Shown one piece after another: positions 6,080 to 8,822 of a stretch of 8,822 bases of DNA. The stretch lies in assembly GCA_003552765.1 (NCBI GenBank), contig PUOI01000426.1, positions 1-8,822 of the forward strand, in the 5' to 3' direction. The stretch is from Candidatus Hydrogenedentota bacterium (GTDB lineage: Bacteria > Hydrogenedentota > Hydrogenedentia > Hydrogenedentales > SLHB01). Each line of letters starts with the position of its first letter. The first letter of the stretch is position 1. Below the pieces are notes generated by a model that saw only the letters and a list, made by a program, of their open reading frames with translations, did not search any database and was not told where the DNA came from. Made by a program: the position numbers and the translations under genes.

Positions 6080-7582
6080 ATGACCGAATCCGCGCCGCAG
6101 GTGATGTCTCCCGCGCGTAAGTCAAGTCTCGAGACGCTCGAACGTCTGCCCATCAAGATCGCGGGCAGTCACCGCCGGGTGATCCCGCTCCAGGGTTCTG
6201 CCCCGCCCCATAGCGTCAGCGCCGTCTTCGAGTTGGTGGATCAACTTGGCGATGCGGAGGTTGCGGAGGAATACGAACGGGTCTGGAAGCAATTCGGCCG
6301 GCGCCACCACGAACTTGAACGGGTGTTCGAGGAACACTACGAAACCATGCTTCGAAATGTGGAACGGACGTACGATGAAGACCAGACTCGCCGTCTGTTG
6401 CTGGGGGCGTACTTCACGATGGAGTATGCAATTGAAGCGGCCGCCCTGTTCAACCCTAGCATTGTGCCTCATCCCGATCAGTCGGGACTGGACCCTGGCT
6501 GCCTGCGCTTTGTGATGAGTTTCCGCGCCACGGGGGAGGGGCATGTGTCTTCGGTGGTCTTTCAGACCGGGGTGATTGACAGCGAACACCGCATCCACTT
6601 CGATCGGCAAAGCCCCTATTCCGCCCGGACCCGGCTGGCGCCGGACCAGTATTACGTGAAACCTTTGTTTCGCAGGAAACTGACCGAAATGGTGAGTCAT
6701 GGGCCCGTGACGGAACGCGTGCTCGACAGACTGCCCGAGCATTTCACGCTGACCCAGCTCGAGGATACGATTCAAGCGCTGTGGCGGGAAGAGGGGCATC
6801 CCGAAGAGTTCAACGGCGTTATCGAGAGCATGCGCTGGCTGGCGCGGTCCAACTACGAACTCAGCCTGGATCCCCGGTCTTCCGTGTCGGATCTCATCAT
6901 TTTCCCCACCAGCGAAAACGAGCTGCGCGGCATTGAGGATGTCCGGCTCGTTCAGTTCACGGATGATGAGGGCCACACGCGGTACTACGGGACCTATACC
7001 GCCTACAATGGCCACCGGGTGCTGCCCATGCTGATGGAGACCGAGGACTTCCGCCGAATCAAGATCCACACCTTGAATGGGGCGTGCGTGCAGAACAAGG
7101 GGATGGCCCTCTTTCCACGGCCCATTAACGGTCATTACGCCATGTGCGCCCGGCTCGATGGACGTAACCTGTACCTCATGTACTCGGACTACGTCCACTT
7201 CTGGGAGTCGGCCGAGATGCTCACTGGTCCCAAGTATCCGTGGGAGTTCCGCATCATGGGCAACTGCGGGTCACCCATCGAAACGCATGAGGGCTGGCTG
7301 CTGCTCACGCATGGCGTCGGTCCCATGCGGCAGTATAGCATTGGCGCGCTTCTGCTTGATCTGGAGGATCCCCAAATCATACGCGGCCGGCTCAAGGAAC
7401 CCCTGCTGACGCCCTTGGAAAGCGAACGCGACGGTTACGTGCCCAACGTCGTGTATTCCTGCGGGGCCATGGTCCACGGCGATCGATTCTACATCCCCTA
7501 CGCCATGGCCGATGAGGCGACCTCCGTGGCCCGCCTGCAAACCCAAGAGCTTATCGAGCGTCTCATCGAAGATGGGCCATAG
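6080..7582 (+). CDS. GH130 family glycoside phosphorylase or hydrolase (five-bladed propeller)
   Basis: A 500-aa cytoplasmic-looking protein without a signal peptide. GH130 enzymes cleave beta-mannosides, many by phosphorolysis to mannose-1-phosphate, some by hydrolysis. Residues 45-120 are helical with many charged residues. The propeller begins near AALFNPSIVPHPDQ (121-134), followed by MSFRATGEGHVSSVVFQTGVID (146-167). A second helical segment (about 195-255) precedes DLIIFP and RGIEDVR (283-289). D287 aligns with the conserved catalytic Asp of the family's EDPR motif, here with Val in place of Pro. Further family motifs are KGMALFPRPINGHYAM (340-355), LYLMYSD (364-370), GNCGSPIETHEGWLLLTHGVG (394-414; H411 is a candidate phosphate/substrate ligand), GALLLDLEDP (422-431) and GYVPNVVYSCG (452-462). 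The length exceeds that of compact GH130 members by the N-terminal and inserted helices. Phosphorylase versus hydrolase cannot be settled from sequence. It follows the GT4-six-hairpin gene, suggesting turnover of the same glycan. Confidence 0.88.
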   Translation: MTESAPQVMSPARKSSLETLERLPIKIAGSHRRVIPLQGSAPPHSVSAVFELVDQLGDAEVAEEYERVWKQFGRRHHELERVFEEHYETMLRNVERTYDEDQTRRLLLGAYFTMEYAIEAAALFNPSIVPHPDQSGLDPGCLRFVMSFRATGEGHVSSVVFQTGVIDSEHRIHFDRQSPYSARTRLAPDQYYVKPLFRRKLTEMVSHGPVTERVLDRLPEHFTLTQLEDTIQALWREEGHPEEFNGVIESMRWLARSNYELSLDPRSSVSDLIIFPTSENELRGIEDVRLVQFTDDEGHTRYYGTYTAYNGHRVLPMLMETEDFRRIKIHTLNGACVQNKGMALFPRPINGHYAMCARLDGRNLYLMYSDYVHFWESAEMLTGPKYPWEFRIMGNCGSPIETHEGWLLLTHGVGPMRQYSIGALLLDLEDPQIIRGRLKEPLLTPLESERDGYVPNVVYSCGAMVHGDRFYIPYAMADEATSVARLQTQELIERLIEDGP

Positions 7583-7619
7583 AAGGGGTGAGAGGAGATC
7601 GCATTCCAGAGGGGCGTTC

Positions 7620-7823
7620 TTACTCCGCCGTCCAGAAACGGGCCTTGCTGCCGCCGGGCGCGGTCTTTACCGAGAGGGCGCCGCCGCATTTCGGACAGAA
7701 CCCGCTGTAGGCCGTGCCTTGGCGGTTGAGGTAGATTCGTGTATAGACGTGGCAGCACTTGAAGTGCACGCCAATGAAAGGCCGGGGCGGGCGCTTGTCC
7801 GGTTGATGGTGGGAAGGCTTCAC
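7620..7823 (-). CDS. Small zinc-ribbon protein (67 aa)
   Basis: The start is GTG (7823-7821), overlapping the TGA of the upstream membrane-protein gene as GTGA, with GAGG about 9 nt upstream. It therefore begins well inside the longer open frame that extends to 7934. The 67-aa product starts with a basic/Pro-rich segment to about residue 16 (KPSHHQPDKRPPRPF). A compact domain follows with C23-C24 in HFKCCHVYTRIYLNRQGTAY and C43-x2-C46 in FCPKCGG, so four cysteines are arranged as a zinc ribbon. The ending GGSKARFW resembles short uncharacterised proteins I associate with planctomycete and related genomes, from memory. Molecular role unknown; a nucleic-acid or protein-binding zinc module is an inference. 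It converges on the GH130 gene with a 37-bp gap and no visible terminator. Confidence 0.75.
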   Translation of the reverse strand: MKPSHHQPDKRPPRPFIGVHFKCCHVYTRIYLNRQGTAYSGFCPKCGGALSVKTAPGGSKARFWTAE

Positions 7824-8005
7824 GATAACCCGCCTCGCTGCTGGGGTCCGCGCTGTTCGTCCGGTGCTTTGGCGGGCGTTTCGCCGCCTCCCGTTTCGCT
7901 CAATAGATTCTCGGCGAGGGTCCAGAGACACCACACCGCGCCTCCGGCCGCCACCGCGGCGCAGAAAGCCGCCAGAATCAGGTAGATCAAGCTATCCAAG
8001 CTCAT
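7820..8005 (-). CDS. Small single-span membrane protein (61 aa)
   Basis: The product has one strongly hydrophobic helix at about residues 5-32 (LIYLILAAFCAAVAAGGAVWCLW). A short polar, Gly/Pro/Gln-rich tail follows (ETPAKAPDEQRGPQQRGG) and probably projects from the membrane. The helix could be an uncleaved anchor; no signal-peptidase site is obvious. The ATG at 8005 has GGGAGG 12 nt upstream (complement of 8018-8023). A nearer ATG (8016-8014) opens a four-codon frame whose TGA overlaps this start. The gene sits 46 nt after the carbohydrate-binding-like gene and overlaps the zinc-ribbon gene by 4 bases, so the three are likely one operon. Family not recognised. Confidence 0.72.
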   Translation of the reverse strand: MSLDSLIYLILAAFCAAVAAGGAVWCLWTLAENLLSETGGGETPAKAPDEQRGPQQRGGLS

Positions 8006-8017
8006 TGGTTGGCCATG

Positions 8018-8023
8018 CCTCCC
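8018..8023 (-). promoter_or_regulatory. Shine-Dalgarno site of the small membrane protein
   Basis: On the minus strand GGGAGG is followed after one base by an ATG (8016-8014), whose four-codon frame ends at 8002. The assigned start (8005) is 12 nt from the site. The layout matches the starts at 459 and 3449. Confidence 0.45.
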
Positions 8024-8051
8024 GTGTTTCGGAGATCCATACCTTACGAGG

Positions 8052-8822
8052 TCACTCGTTGCTCCGTGGCCTTAGGATGGGGCTGTCACCTTCATTGCTG
8101 CCGGGTTCTGGCTCCGGTTCAGGTTCGTCCGCTTCGGATTCCGGCAGCGCCTCCGTGATCTGGCGCACTTCCTCCTCCAACGCCACAAACTCCTCGCGCA
8201 CCGTGCTCAAGTCCGACTCCAGCGTTTCGAGCCGCTCCACGAGGATTTCGTTGGTGCGCCGCAGCTCTTGATACGTATCGAGAAGGACCTGATTGGCGTC
8301 GAGCAGAGCCTGAACCAAGGCCTCGTCGTCTTGGCGGGTCCCCCGCGCCTCGTCCGGACCGGGCTCGTCGAACAGGTCTTCACCGGGTTCTTCTGGGGTG
8401 AGCGCGGCGTTCTGGTCAAAGGCCAGCGATTCCTCTTCATCATCGGCCGGCGCCGTCTCGCCATTGAGCCGTTCAAGCCGGAGATCATCAAACCACGCCC
8501 GGCCCGAACCACGCAGAACACAGCGCACAACCACGTAGCTGGTCTCTTCGGGTACGCGGAACGTGTGGGACACCTCGGTCCAATCCCGCGTCCCCGAGAA
8601 CTCCCGCCGCTCGCTCGTCGAGGCGGTTCGCAGAATACGCCAAGGCTGGTTGCGGATGGCCTGCACCCAGATCACCGCTTCCCCGGCATCCCGCGTCCGG
8701 ATTTGCGCGCTTATCCGAAGCTCTTCCCCGGCCACATCCTCGAGCACGTTCTGGCTCCAGTTATTGGCGGGATCGCGCGCGTACGGCTCCTCGATATGCA
8801 GCATAAGGCTGTTATCGCCCAC
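8052..8822 (-). CDS. Carbohydrate-binding-like domain plus coiled coil (C-terminal 257 codons, runs off window)
   Basis: The frame is open at the right edge, so the true start lies outside; the GTG at 8822 is simply the edge codon. Residues about 1-118 look like a CBM4/9-type jelly-roll. They include the NNWSQNV segment, the EELRISAQIRTRDAGEAVIWVQ strands (33-54), WTEVSHTFRVPEETSYVVVRCVLRG (81-105), and the closing WFDDLRLERL (110-119), which is the usual end of such domains. Residues 120-165 are an acidic linker (DDEEES, EEPGEDLFDEPGPDE). Residues 168-227 have heptad-like Leu/Val spacing with many Glu/Arg, a probable coiled coil. An EPEPEPEP run and a short tail follow. Such proteins are normally exported, but the signal peptide, if any, is not in view. 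It heads the unit that continues into the membrane and zinc-ribbon genes. The ligand is unknown. Confidence 0.78.
   Translation of the reverse strand: MGDNSLMLHIEEPYARDPANNWSQNVLEDVAGEELRISAQIRTRDAGEAVIWVQAIRNQPWRILRTASTSERREFSGTRDWTEVSHTFRVPEETSYVVVRCVLRGSGRAWFDDLRLERLNGETAPADDEEESLAFDQNAALTPEEPGEDLFDEPGPDEARGTRQDDEALVQALLDANQVLLDTYQELRRTNEILVERLETLESDLSTVREEFVALEEEVRQITEALPESEADEPEPEPEPGSNEGDSPILRPRSNE

Noticed and set aside
6122..7198. Minus-strand open frame (358 aa) opposite the GH130 gene
   Set aside because: It is antisense to a well-supported GH130 enzyme, has a His/Gln/Pro-rich composition with no domain, and has no ribosome site.
7824..7934. N-terminal extension of the zinc-ribbon frame to an ATG at 7934
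   Set aside because: The extension overlaps the membrane-protein gene and is Arg-rich without features. The GTG overlapping that gene's stop (GTGA) with GAGG upstream is a better start.
1..8822. CRISPR array, tRNA or rRNA genes, transposase or phage genes
   Set aside because: No regularly spaced direct repeats, no cloverleaf with tRNA features, no rRNA-like stretch and no mobile-element protein motifs were seen.

Overview
The window comes from a GC-rich, uncultivated-looking bacterium that uses ordinary Shine-Dalgarno starts. The gene content fits environmental lineages such as Candidatus Hydrogenedentota or the Planctomycetes. That content is a type-3 (LDH-like) malate dehydrogenase, a GT4/six-hairpin glycosyltransferase next to a GH130 enzyme, CBM-type secreted proteins, and a GCCGGC-AAGAT-GCCGGC palindromic repeat. 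The phylum is an impression from memory, not something the sequence proves. I see no tRNA, rRNA, CRISPR array, phage or transposase gene.

Layout. Positions 1-1793 (minus strand) hold rarA, a AAA+ replication/recombination ATPase. It is followed, with an ATGA start/stop overlap, by the first 153 codons of an unknown secreted protein that runs off the left edge. A 194-bp divergent intergenic region with a good sigma70-like promoter separates rarA from mdh (malate dehydrogenase, plus strand, 1988-2938). A 510-bp gap follows. It holds a 13-bp terminator-like hairpin and a long leader with several inverted repeats. Next comes a 778-aa fusion of a GT4 glycosyltransferase and an (alpha/alpha)6 domain (3449-5785). 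A 185-bp element of nested inverted repeats and hairpins fills most of the following gap. After it lies a 500-aa GH130 family enzyme (6080-7582). Convergent to it on the minus strand is a three-gene unit read right to left: the C-terminal part of a carbohydrate-binding-like/coiled-coil protein (running off the right edge), a 61-aa single-span membrane protein, and a 67-aa zinc-ribbon protein joined to it by a GTGA overlap.

How the genes may work together. The GT4-six-hairpin protein and the GH130 protein are neighbours on one strand and both look cytoplasmic. They plausibly form a synthesis/turnover pair for a mannose- or glucose-containing oligosaccharide or storage glycan. The linkage and substrate cannot be read from sequence. 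RarA and malate dehydrogenase are housekeeping genes. The three small or uncharacterised proteins (left edge, membrane, zinc ribbon) are the least understood.

The most unusual non-coding signals are the nested repeat element at 5835-6019, the symmetric AGTATACT -10 box between rarA and mdh, and three gene starts sharing a Shine-Dalgarno-N-ATG-(7 or 8 nt)-ATG layout.
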